NCBI RefSeq assembly: GCF_017565645.3 | Contig: NZ_CP086138.1 | Coordinates: forward strand, 184,586-248,585 | DNA from: Bradyrhizobium barranii subsp. barranii | GTDB taxonomy: Bacteria > Pseudomonadota > Alphaproteobacteria > Rhizobiales > Xanthobacteraceae | DNA: 64,000 bases | Direction of reading: 5' to 3' | Part shown: piece by piece, positions 6,862 through 14,589 of the stretch | Numbering within the stretch: position 1 is the stretch's first letter | How the letters are laid out: each line of letters starts with the position of its first letter | The notes under the pieces: model-generated | Seen by the model: the letters and a program-made list of their open reading frames with translations, nothing else | Database searches by the model: none | Told to the model about the DNA's origin: nothing | Position numbers and translations under genes: made by a program

Positions 6862-8797
6862 GGCGGCCATCGACGTGATTGATGCCGATCTCGGGTTGAG
6901 CGGCGCGTCTATAGCACAGCGTAACGGCTTCAAGGAACTCGTTGGCCGTGTTGGCCTGAGTGAAGTGGGACTCATCCTGTCGATCGACGTGACCCGCTTG
7001 GCGCGTAATTGTACCGACTGGTATCCGCTCCTGGATATCTGTGGTCTACGTGGCTGCCTGATCGCCGACCGCGATGGTGTCTATGATCCGGGCACTCCCA
7101 ACGGACGGTTGCTTCTCGGGCTGAAGGGTTCGATCTCCGAGCTTGAGCTACATACGATCCGCAGCCGGCTGACCGCCGGCCTGCTGGCCAAAGCCGAACG
7201 CGGCGAACTTGCGGTTATGCTGCCAATCGGGCTGATGCGGGACCCGAGCGGTGTGGTCGTTAAGGATCCCGACATGGCCGTGCAAGGGCGGCTCGGTCTC
7301 GTCTTCCAGTTATTCCTGCAGCTGCGCAGCGTTGCCAAGGTCATGCGAGCGTTGAACGAGCGTGACCTGGAACTGCCGCGTCGTGATCGATATGGCGATT
7401 TGTGCTGGACGCGCGCGACGCTGGCTGCCGTCGCGGCGATCTTGAAGAACCCCGCATACGCGGGCGCCTTTGTCTATGGACGAACCCGCTTCCGGCCGCC
7501 GAAGCGGGAGGGGGCCCTGCCACAAAAGGCTCCGCGGCCGATGGAGGAGTGGCGGATCGTCGTTAAAGATCGATATCCAGCCTATATCGACTGGCCAATT
7601 TATGAAAAAATCCGATCCGTCATCAGAGATAACCGAGCCGAATACATGCGCATCAAAACCCGCGGCGCGCCTCGCAATGGCGAGCTCCTGCTCCACGGCA
7701 TTGCCTGGTGCGCACGATGTGGCCATAAGATGTACGTCCGCTACAAGGGCGGCGGCGAATATGTATGCAATCACCTGCGTACCCAGGAAGGTCAGCCAAC
7801 CTGCCAACACATCCGCGCCGCCCATATCGATGCAGCCGTTGGCGACGCATTCCTAACCGCACTAGCGCCGGCCGAACTCGATGCCTTGTCGCGCTCCCGC
7901 CGGGTGCAGCAGCAGACGAACAATGCGCTACGCTCCAGTGCAGAACGAGAGCTCGAGCGCAAGCGATACACGGCGGCGCTCGCCGAACGGCAGTTCAACC
8001 GAGCTGATCCAGATAATCGGTTGGTCGCCTCGGAACTCGAGCGTCGATGGGAAGCGGCGCTAAACGACGTGCGCGCCGCCGAAGAGGCGCTTGCCCGACA
8101 GACGCCGCCCAAAGCCATCACACAAGTGGCCATAAGCAAGGAGCTCAACGACAAGGTCATCAGCCTCACCGGCCGCCTCCCGCAGATATGGGGTGACGAG
8201 ACTATCTCGGATGCGCATCGCAAGGCGTTGTTGCGATGTCTCATCGAAAAGGTCGTTCTCGACCGCGGTGAGCGCGACTTGGCCCTGGCTAGGATCGTCT
8301 GGCGGGGAGGCGCCGTGACGGAGCTCGAAGTGAAGATGAGCGTCAACTCCGTCACCAGATTGACGCGAGGCACAGAGATGCGGGAACGCCTTCTGACGCT
8401 CGCTCGCGACGGCGTCCCAGACGACAAGATCGCCACAATCCTTACTCGGGAAGGTCACCGCTCTCCCCGTTGCGCCGATAAGGTGCTGCCTATCACCGTT
8501 GGGCGGCTCCGTCGTGCCGCCGCCATCAAGGTAACTGCCCAGCGCAGCCGATGGGAGCATGACGACTCATACCTCAGCCCGCCCGAACTGGCCCGAAGGC
8601 TCGAGATTCCAGTAAACTGGCTCTATGTTCAGATCCGAACCAAGCGTTTGCTAATTGATCGCCAGCCCAGCGGCGCCTATCTCTTCCCGAATACACCATC
8701 CGTTCTTCACGCCATCGGAGACCTTCGAAACCACGTCATCGCGCAACTTGATCTAAGAATCTGTCAGCCTAACAAGGAGGGGCATCAACATGGGTGA
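6710..8797 (+). CDS. Large serine recombinase, copy 2
   Basis: A complete 695-aa protein. The N-terminal resolvase domain has the nucleophile in AVVYIRQSTPHQV (Ser at about residue 21) and LILSIDVTRLARN. The recombinase domain is about residues 175-280 and the Cys4 zinc-ribbon is CARCGHK ... YVCNHL. The C-terminus has a long coiled coil and a late helix-turn-helix-like segment (YLSPPELARRLEIPVNWLYV). The length fits large serine integrases and transposases. It should catalyse movement of the 2.48-kb element in which it lies. The start overlaps the upstream ORF by 4 bp. The protein is identical to the copy at 49675, which suggests recent spread. Confidence 0.95.
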   Translation: MKSELVTPSHLARKAVVYIRQSTPHQVVSNQESLRLQYALRQRARELGWREAAIDVIDADLGLSGASIAQRNGFKELVGRVGLSEVGLILSIDVTRLARNCTDWYPLLDICGLRGCLIADRDGVYDPGTPNGRLLLGLKGSISELELHTIRSRLTAGLLAKAERGELAVMLPIGLMRDPSGVVVKDPDMAVQGRLGLVFQLFLQLRSVAKVMRALNERDLELPRRDRYGDLCWTRATLAAVAAILKNPAYAGAFVYGRTRFRPPKREGALPQKAPRPMEEWRIVVKDRYPAYIDWPIYEKIRSVIRDNRAEYMRIKTRGAPRNGELLLHGIAWCARCGHKMYVRYKGGGEYVCNHLRTQEGQPTCQHIRAAHIDAAVGDAFLTALAPAELDALSRSRRVQQQTNNALRSSAERELERKRYTAALAERQFNRADPDNRLVASELERRWEAALNDVRAAEEALARQTPPKAITQVAISKELNDKVISLTGRLPQIWGDETISDAHRKALLRCLIEKVVLDRGERDLALARIVWRGGAVTELEVKMSVNSVTRLTRGTEMRERLLTLARDGVPDDKIATILTREGHRSPRCADKVLPITVGRLRRAAAIKVTAQRSRWEHDDSYLSPPELARRLEIPVNWLYVQIRTKRLLIDRQPSGAYLFPNTPSVLHAIGDLRNHVIAQLDLRICQPNKEGHQHG

Positions 8798-8799
8798 TC

Positions 8800-9026
8800 G
8801 ACCAGGGCCATCAACTGCGCAGCATTCAGCTGCACCCGATGATGTCCGATTCGTGGCCAGCAGAACCTCGCTTTCTCCAGCCGTTTTAAATAGAGGCACA
8901 CGCCGGAGCCATCCCACCATACGATCTTTATTCTGTCGGCTCTTTGGCTCGGAACACATAGAGTGAACCGTCGAACGGATCTGAGCCCGCATCGCGCACC
9001 AGCGCAACAAGGCCATCGATACCCTT
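8800..9026 (-). pseudogene. tnpB: IS66-2 tnpB, middle piece
   Basis: Reads GIDGLVALVRDAGSDPFDGS, LYVFRAKE, then after frameshifts IKIVWWDGSGVCLYLKRLEK and AQLMALVD. It is the central part of TnpB, cut at one end by the RIT element (9027) and at the other by the serine-recombinase element (8799). In-frame stops show that it had already decayed. Confidence 0.82.
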
Positions 9027-9054
9027 ACGATTATGTGGTGCACCACATAATCGT
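9027..9054. repeat. 28-bp perfect palindrome at the RIT left end
   Basis: ACGATTATGTGGTG is followed by its exact reverse complement. Its half contains ACGATTATG, related to the CGATTATGCGGAG repeated in the terminal repeat, so it is probably a recombinase-binding or crossover site. Confidence 0.85.
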
Positions 9055-9090
9055 AATTATGCGGAGCCCACGATTATGCGGAGTGTGCGG
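9055..9090 (+). repeat. RIT left inverted repeat (36 bp)
   Basis: Contains two direct copies of TTATGCGGAG (9057-9066 and 9074-9083) and is the exact reverse complement of 12409-12444. Another copy of TTATGCGGAGTG overlaps the stop of the third recombinase gene at about 12358. Confidence 0.92.
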
Positions 9091-9208
9091 CCGTTCAATC
9101 CGAGACCCGCTTCGTTATCAACAGTTTAGTTCCTGCTGCCCTCTTTCTCACTCAGCATAATCTGAGGCCTTTCTTCCTGCCTTGATGGCAACGAAAGGGA
9201 GACAAGGA

Positions 9209-10447
9209 ATGGCCAAGTCGAGTGAGGATCACTGCCACGGGCTGCGCTGCATGGACGCAGGCGATCTCGACCCGCTGGTGACGGAGTTCACACGACACCT
9301 GACGGTGTTGGGGCATAAGAGCTTGACGGTGAGCGGCTATGACGCTGCAGCCCGTCACCTCGCGCAATGGCTGACGCTGGCCAAGATCGCAGTCGCTGAT
9401 ATCGATGATGGCGTCGCCGATCGGTTCGCTCGGCATCGCTGTCGATGCCACGGCATCCGTCGCGAGAGGAGCGTGTCCGCGAAGTACGTGAGGCGGGTAC
9501 GCCGGTTCATCGAGTTTCTCGGCGAGCGCGGAATCGTCCAGCGCAAGCCGAAGCCCGCATTACCGACGCCCCACCGCCGGGTGGTCGAGTTCCAGGACTG
9601 GCTGCGACAGCATCGCGGCGTCACAGAGCTGACAATAGATCGGCACGGTCGCATGGTCATGCGGCTGCTCCCGGCGCTTGGCATCAGGCCGCGAAGTTGG
9701 AATGCTCAGCTCATTCGCGACGTGATCATTGCAGAGACGAAGCGGGTCTCGCTGGCCTATGTGAAGACGATGACGATGGCGCTGAGAGGATATTTGCGGT
9801 TCCTCAGCGCACGGGGGTTGTGCCGAGCTGGACTCGATCAGGCTGTGCCAATCATTCCGCAGTGGCGACTGTCGTCGCTGCCGCGATACATCCGCTCGTC
9901 GGATGTCGAGACGTTGATTGCAACGTGCGATCAGACCACGGCGACTGGCGTGCGTGATCGGGCGATCCTGCTGCTGTTGGCACGACTGGGCTTGCGGGCC
10001 GGCGACATTCTCTCTCTTCGTCTCACCGATGTTGATTGGCAACAGGCGACACTGTCGGTTCGTGGCAAGGGGCGGCGGGAGACGAGATTACCATTGCCGC
10101 AAGACGCCGGGGATGCCTTGCTCGCTTATCTGGATCAGGCCCGGCCGCACGTCGCCGATGTTCGAATCTTCTTCATGTCGAATGCACCAATCCGGCCGCT
10201 GACAGGTTCGAGCGCAGTCTCTGATGTTGTGCGTAGTGCAATACGAAAGGCCGGTATCCCCGTTCCGTCGAATGGGGCCAACCTGCTTCGGCATTCGGCC
10301 GCGACGGCCATGCTCCGGGGCGGCGCGACGCTCGACACGGTTGGCGCCGTACTGCGCCACCGCTCACCGGACATGACCGCACACTACGCCAAAGTCGACG
10401 TGACGATGCTGCTGCAGATCGCGCAGCCCTGGCCGGGAGATGCGTGA
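9209..10447 (+). CDS. ritA: RIT tyrosine recombinase A
   Basis: A 412-aa phage-integrase-family protein with an N-terminal core-binding SAM-like domain (about residues 20-200) and a C-terminal catalytic domain. Catalytic residues are visible: Arg in RLGLRAGDIL, Lys in GKGRRETRL, HSAA preceded by LLRH (H-x-x-R variant NLLRHSAA), His in LRHRSPDMTAHY and the nucleophile Tyr in AHYAKVD. The start at 9209 is chosen because AGACAAGGA lies directly upstream. It is the first gene of the trio and overlaps the next by 4 bp. The three proteins are thought to act together to move the element. Confidence 0.93.
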   Translation: MAKSSEDHCHGLRCMDAGDLDPLVTEFTRHLTVLGHKSLTVSGYDAAARHLAQWLTLAKIAVADIDDGVADRFARHRCRCHGIRRERSVSAKYVRRVRRFIEFLGERGIVQRKPKPALPTPHRRVVEFQDWLRQHRGVTELTIDRHGRMVMRLLPALGIRPRSWNAQLIRDVIIAETKRVSLAYVKTMTMALRGYLRFLSARGLCRAGLDQAVPIIPQWRLSSLPRYIRSSDVETLIATCDQTTATGVRDRAILLLLARLGLRAGDILSLRLTDVDWQQATLSVRGKGRRETRLPLPQDAGDALLAYLDQARPHVADVRIFFMSNAPIRPLTGSSAVSDVVRSAIRKAGIPVPSNGANLLRHSAATAMLRGGATLDTVGAVLRHRSPDMTAHYAKVDVTMLLQIAQPWPGDA

Positions 10448-11361
10448 TGCTGAGTCGATATCTTGCCAAATATGTGGACCAGCAGCAGTCGCTGGGGTTC
10501 AAGTTCCGTGTCCAGCAAATCCTGCTGAGGGGCTACGTCAGCTTCGCCGAGGAGTGCGGCGACCGGCACATCAGAAGTGCCCGGGTCCTGGCATGGGCCG
10601 CACGTGCGCCGTCACCGGAGCAGCGCCGCAACCGGTTGCTTACCGTGCGGCGGTTCGCGCTGGCGATGCACGCCGAGAATCCGCGCCATCAGGTTCCGGC
10701 GGCGGATGCACTCGGCCACGCTGTCGTCAAGAGGCGACCGCCGTATATCTATAGTGCGGACGAGATCGCACGATTGCTTCGTGCTGCGGCGGCACTCCGG
10801 CCAGCGGGCTCGATCAGACCGACCATGTATGCAACGCTCTTCGGCCTGCTCACCGCTACTGGCATGCGGATCGCAGAAGCATTGGCGCTGCAGATCGACG
10901 ATGTAACTGCCGATGGGCTCGTCGTCCGACAGACCAAGTTCCAGAAGAGCCGGCTGTTGCCACTTCACGCAACAGCTCGGCTGGCGCTCGACAGATATCT
11001 GGTCACCCGGCGGTCGCTAACCACCACAGATCGTGCTCTCTTCGTATCGGTTGCCGGGCAGTCGCTGCCCTACAACACCGTGCGACGCATCTTCCTGCAA
11101 CTCCTCGACAGTACCAATCTCAGGGGCGCCTACGCGGGGCGAGATCCGCGCATCCACGATCTGCGCCACACCTTCGCGGTCCGCTCGCTGGAGCAGTGCC
11201 GCCACGATCGTGCTGCGATCGCCCGCCATATCGTGGCGCTCAGCACCTACCTCGGCCACGCCCACGTGACCGACACCTATTGGTACTTGCAGGCGACGCC
11301 GACCCTAATGGGCCAGATCGCCGAGGCCGGCGAGGCATTGCTCACTGGAGGCGTCGCATGA
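10444..11361 (+). CDS. ritB: RIT tyrosine recombinase B
   Basis: A 305-aa tyrosine recombinase. It starts at GTG 10444 or ATG 10447, both overlapping the ritA stop. The catalytic pattern is ATGMRIAEAL (Arg), TKFQKSRLLPL (Lys), IHDLRHTFAV (HxxR), LGHAHVTDTYWYL (His and Tyr). It is shorter than its neighbours, as is usual for the middle RIT recombinase. It overlaps ritC by 4 bp, so the three genes are probably one coupled transcript. Confidence 0.93.
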   Translation: MMLSRYLAKYVDQQQSLGFKFRVQQILLRGYVSFAEECGDRHIRSARVLAWAARAPSPEQRRNRLLTVRRFALAMHAENPRHQVPAADALGHAVVKRRPPYIYSADEIARLLRAAAALRPAGSIRPTMYATLFGLLTATGMRIAEALALQIDDVTADGLVVRQTKFQKSRLLPLHATARLALDRYLVTRRSLTTTDRALFVSVAGQSLPYNTVRRIFLQLLDSTNLRGAYAGRDPRIHDLRHTFAVRSLEQCRHDRAAIARHIVALSTYLGHAHVTDTYWYLQATPTLMGQIAEAGEALLTGGVA

Positions 11362-12371
11362 CTGCGCTCACCCCCTACCTGAGCAGCTTCCTGCGCGAGC
11401 ACCTGCCCAAAGAACGCAGGGCGAGCCAGCATACCTGCGAGGCGTATGCCCAGAGCTTCCAGCTGTTGCTCCAATTTGCCGCCGGCCGACTCAAGCTCAA
11501 GCCATCGAAGATCGAGATCGAACGGCTCGACGCGCCGCTGATCTTGGCATTCCTGGAGCATCTAGAGAAGCAGCGCGGCAACTCGGCGCGAACCCGCAAT
11601 GCCCGGTTCGCTGCGATCAACTCGTTCTTCCGTTACCTGGAATACAGAGTGCCATCCTGCCTCGACCAATCACGTCGGATCCATGCGATCCCGATGAAGA
11701 AGACCGATCAGGCGCTCGTCGGCTATCTCACCCGTGACGAGCTACAGGCTCTGTTAGACGCGCCAGACGTCAGCACCGTGTCCGGCATCCGTGATCGAGC
11801 GATGCTGCATCTGGCCTTCGCCGCAGGCATGCGCGTGTCGGAGCTGGTCGGCCTCCGGCTCGATCAGATCGACCGCCAGACCATGTCCAGCGTGCACATC
11901 ATGGGTAAGGGCCGTCGTGAACGTGTCTTGCCGCTCTGGAAACAAACGGCTGCAGCTGTGAAGGCTTGGCTCAAAGTGCGCCCAGTCACCGACGCTCCTG
12001 AGCTGTTCTTCAACGCCCGTGCTCAGGCGATGACCCGCTCGGGCTTTGAATACATCCTGACCAAGCATGTCGCCGCGGCCGCTCGCAAGGCGCCGTCGAT
12101 CGCCGGCAAAGGCGTCAGTCCGCACGTACTGCGCCATACCTGCGCCATGCATACGCTTCAGGCGACTCGCGACGTCCGGAAAGTCTCGCTATGGCTCGGA
12201 CACGCCAGCCTGCAAAGCACCGAGGTCTACCTTCGCGCCGATCCGACAGAGAAGCTCGAAGCGCTCGCCGCCATGTCGCCGCCGATGCTGACGCCCGGTC
12301 GATTCCGGGCGCCCGACAAGCTCCTGGCCATGCTGAATGTGGCCGGACGCAAGCCGAATTATGCGGAGTGA
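11358..12371 (+). CDS. ritC: RIT tyrosine recombinase C
   Basis: A 337-aa tyrosine recombinase with N-terminal SAM-like domain (YLSSFLREHLPKERRASQHT) and complete catalytic set: AAGMRVSELV, GKGRRERVLPL, HVLRHTCAMH, LGHASLQSTEVYLR. The ATG at 11358 overlaps the ritB stop. The stop lies inside a copy of the TTATGCGGAGTG terminal repeat motif. Together with ritA and ritB it forms a complete RIT element. Confidence 0.93.
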   Translation: MTALTPYLSSFLREHLPKERRASQHTCEAYAQSFQLLLQFAAGRLKLKPSKIEIERLDAPLILAFLEHLEKQRGNSARTRNARFAAINSFFRYLEYRVPSCLDQSRRIHAIPMKKTDQALVGYLTRDELQALLDAPDVSTVSGIRDRAMLHLAFAAGMRVSELVGLRLDQIDRQTMSSVHIMGKGRRERVLPLWKQTAAAVKAWLKVRPVTDAPELFFNARAQAMTRSGFEYILTKHVAAAARKAPSIAGKGVSPHVLRHTCAMHTLQATRDVRKVSLWLGHASLQSTEVYLRADPTEKLEALAAMSPPMLTPGRFRAPDKLLAMLNVAGRKPNYAE

Positions 12372-12408
12372 AATAGGCGAGAAGACCGCGGCGGGAACCA
12401 ACTTCCCG

Positions 12409-12444
12409 CCGCACACTCCGCATAATCGTGGGCTCCGCATAATT
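12409..12444 (-). repeat. RIT right inverted repeat (36 bp)
   Basis: Exact reverse complement of 9055-9090. It is followed directly by tnpB codons (DFR) of the interrupted IS66-2. Confidence 0.92.
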
Positions 12445-12498
12445 GCGGAAGTCGACTGGATGGCTGGCCAGGAACACCTTCACGCCGGAGGGGATCAT
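12445..12498 (-). pseudogene. tnpB: IS66-2 tnpB, 5' piece
   Basis: Encodes MIPSGVKVFLASHPVDFR, the TnpB N-terminus, with its ATG overlapping the tnpA stop (ATGA). It is cut by the RIT element and continues at 9026 with KGIDG. Confidence 0.85.
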
Positions 12499-12842
12499 GC
12501 CGAACGGACCGCCCGGATCACCCGCTGCAACTGCGCCTCGTCGACGTCCACGTCGGCGCGCACGATCACCTCGCCAATGGCAATTTCGATCACCGCGCCT
12601 GACACAGACGCCACCACAACCTCGCGACTTGACGGCCGCGAGGGACAATGCAACTCGGCCCGAGCATCACGGCGCCAGGCGAACAGCTGCGACGGGTGAA
12701 TGCCGATCCGGCGGGCGATCGCCGATACGCTCGCGCCAGGCTCCAGCGCCTCTACCACAATTTGTGCCTTGAACTCGTCCGACCAGCGTCGGCGAAGCTG
12801 CCGCGGTGCTCCATCGAGACGGTCGGCGACCGCCTCGATCAT
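12495..12842 (-). CDS. tnpA: IS66-2 TnpA accessory protein
   Basis: A 115-aa protein beginning MIEAVADRLDGAPRQL; the later start is chosen because the upstream extension runs into the inserted IS1380. The helix-turn-helix is RRRWSDEFKAQIVVEALEPG and VSAIARRIGIHPSQLFAWRR, and the C-terminal domain ends VIRAVRSA. TnpA is one of three proteins needed for IS66 movement. Its tnpB is in pieces and tnpC is absent, so the coding frame is intact but orphaned. The insertion of IS1380 26 bp upstream probably separated it from its promoter. Confidence 0.85.
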   Translation of the reverse strand: MIEAVADRLDGAPRQLRRRWSDEFKAQIVVEALEPGASVSAIARRIGIHPSQLFAWRRDARAELHCPSRPSSREVVVASVSGAVIEIAIGEVIVRADVDVDEAQLQRVIRAVRSA

Positions 12843-12868
12843 ATGGAAGGTTCTAGTTCCAGAACTAG

Positions 12869-14499
12869 CCCGTCCTATTCGTGAGAGTGCGGCTTTTGGG
12901 CCCGATTGATGCGGCCGCACATCTTGTCTGACGAGGCGCACAGGATTGCCTTCGGCTTTTCGCCGCCTGACGACCGGTACTTTGCAACGCGCTTGAGGGA
13001 TGGGTTGGGCGAACGGGGGCGGACGCCCCGCCGGTCAAGGACCGAGCGGCAGCAGCGCGCCGGGCAAGCCGCAGATCAGGTCGGCTTCGGGACATGCCGC
13101 GGCAAACGCAAGGCGAATGCGGCTCGTGGTCTCGACGACACGGGCGGCGATTTTCAAGAGCCGAAGACGCAGCGTCGCGAACTCGGCAGCGGCCAATTCC
13201 CGGGCTTTGGGAATGGCGTCGCGCACGGTCAGCATCAGCCAATAAGCGGCCGTATGGAGCACGAGACGGACCTGGTTGGCGAGCGCCGAACGGCAGCTGG
13301 TGCGATCGGAGGCGAGCTGCGTCTTATGCAGCTTGATCAGATTCTCGGCTTGGCCGCGCGCGCAATACAGGCTGTCGTAGATCCACTCGGCCGAGCCGAC
13401 ATCGAGGCTGGTGACGACGAAACGGATGTCGAGGCCGAGCATCGTCGCCTCAATACGGGCGACAGTGCGCCGTTCGCGATCCCAGGACTTTGCCTTGTGG
13501 CGGGTCTCGGTATAGCCACGCAGAACCGGCAGGTTCTCGATGGCGCGTCGGGTGCGGATGTCGTCGGCGACCTCGTCGACTTTTCTGGCGAGAGGCTTGG
13601 TGCCGGACAGACCGAAGATGTAGTCGATGCCGTTGGTCTCGCACCACGCCATGGCCTCCGGCCGGGCATAGTGCCCGTCGCCACGGAACGTAATTTGCGT
13701 GTTGTGCCATCGCGTGCGGATATGCCGTACCAGGCGGCGCAGATGGGCACGCACCTCGACGCCGCCCGGCGTCTTGCCGGGCCGCAGCACGACCGCCACG
13801 GGCCGGCTCTTCTCCGTGTCGTAGACGTGGATCGGCAGAAAGCAGCGTTCATCATAATGAGCGTTGAACAGCGAGAGCTGCTGATGGCCGTGGACGACGT
13901 CGCAGGTATCATCGATGTCGAGCGTGACGGATGCCGGCTCGCGCGGGTAGCTATCCATCCATGCGTCGACCAAAATGTAGGTCAGCCGGATCACGTCGCG
14001 CAGGCGCGGCGCATTCTCCAGGCGTGACAGCGTCGGTTGGGAACACAAATCCCGGCCCGTGTCCGGTAGGCGACCGCAGGCCAGCTTGAATGCGGGATCG
14101 GACCGCAGATGATCGAGGTCGTCGGCGTCCTCGTAGCCGCAGCAGATCGCGAACATGCGCGCGCGGAACATATCGACCAGGCTGTGCACGACCCGCGTCG
14201 GATCGCGCCGATCCGGGAACACCCGGGCCAGATTGTCGGCCAAACCGAGACGCCGCTCGGCCATCGCCAGAAGCATCACGCCCCCATTCGAGGTTAGGCG
14301 TCCACCATCGAAGGCAGCTGTGACTTTCTTGGCGTGAATGGCTGGAAACGAGAAGGGCGGAATCGTATCGTCGGTCATGGCGGGCGTGGCGTTCGCGGTT
14401 GGAGGTGATGGGGTTGGCTTCACAACCGAATCCTACGCCGTATCAGCGCTTTACACCACGCTCGCCAGCCTCTCGGGCGCCTCTTACGAATAAGACGGG
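12869..14499 (-). mobile_element. IS1380-family element, complete (1,631 bp)
   Basis: Imperfect inverted ends CCCGTCCTATTCGTGAGAG (left) and CCCGTCTTATTCGTAAGAG (right, reverse complement). The 4-bp target duplication CTAG lies at 12865-12868 and 14500-14503, the size usual for IS1380. It lies just upstream of IS66-2 tnpA. Confidence 0.93.
13035..14423 (-). CDS. IS1380-family transposase
   Basis: A 462-aa DDE transposase of normal family length and without interruption. Typical segments are AFDGGRLTSNGGVMLLAMAE, LTYILVDAWMD, VTLDIDDTCDVVHGHQQLSL (first catalytic Asp), TQITFRGDGHYARPE (second Asp) and LYCARGQAENLIKLHK (Glu). It cuts and pastes the surrounding 1.63-kb element. The fresh 4-bp target duplication and open frame suggest that it is or recently was active. 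Confidence 0.95.
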   Translation of the reverse strand: MKPTPSPPTANATPAMTDDTIPPFSFPAIHAKKVTAAFDGGRLTSNGGVMLLAMAERRLGLADNLARVFPDRRDPTRVVHSLVDMFRARMFAICCGYEDADDLDHLRSDPAFKLACGRLPDTGRDLCSQPTLSRLENAPRLRDVIRLTYILVDAWMDSYPREPASVTLDIDDTCDVVHGHQQLSLFNAHYDERCFLPIHVYDTEKSRPVAVVLRPGKTPGGVEVRAHLRRLVRHIRTRWHNTQITFRGDGHYARPEAMAWCETNGIDYIFGLSGTKPLARKVDEVADDIRTRRAIENLPVLRGYTETRHKAKSWDRERRTVARIEATMLGLDIRFVVTSLDVGSAEWIYDSLYCARGQAENLIKLHKTQLASDRTSCRSALANQVRLVLHTAAYWLMLTVRDAIPKARELAAAEFATLRLRLLKIAARVVETTSRIRLAFAAACPEADLICGLPGALLPLGP

Positions 14500-14589
14500 C
14501 TAGGCTCAGACATAGAAGCTCACATCGGCTCACAAACTCAACAGCCGATAGCCGATCGCTCACCCACTCCGCTAGACGGGGTCTCTTTG

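Larger units (their letters stand above)
6317..8797 (+). mobile_element. Serine-recombinase element, copy 2 (complete, 2,481 bp)
   Basis: Bounded by IS66 tnpB sequence on both sides. The tnpB reads ...LMALVD at 8800 and ...DGMDW at 6316, so the insertion is in the LVDGMDW codons, with a probable GA (TC on this strand) crossover dinucleotide. There are no long inverted repeats, as expected for a large serine recombinase. It holds three overlapping genes: a DUF5372-like ORF, a small ORF and the recombinase. The recombinase stop codon is the last codon of the element. The length equals that of copy 3. Confidence 0.88.
9027..12444 (+). mobile_element. RIT element (three tyrosine recombinases)
   Basis: Three adjacent tyrosine recombinases, overlapping by 4 bp each, are bounded by perfect 36-bp inverted repeats (9055-9090 and 12409-12444). 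A perfect 28-bp palindrome abuts the left repeat. The flanks rejoin as IS66 tnpB (DFR on the right, KGIDG on the left). The arrangement matches recombinase-in-trio elements, and all three genes are intact. Confidence 0.9.

Noticed and set aside
12906..14027. A 373-aa plus-strand frame
   Set aside because: Antisense to the IS1380 transposase, which is intact and has clear family motifs.
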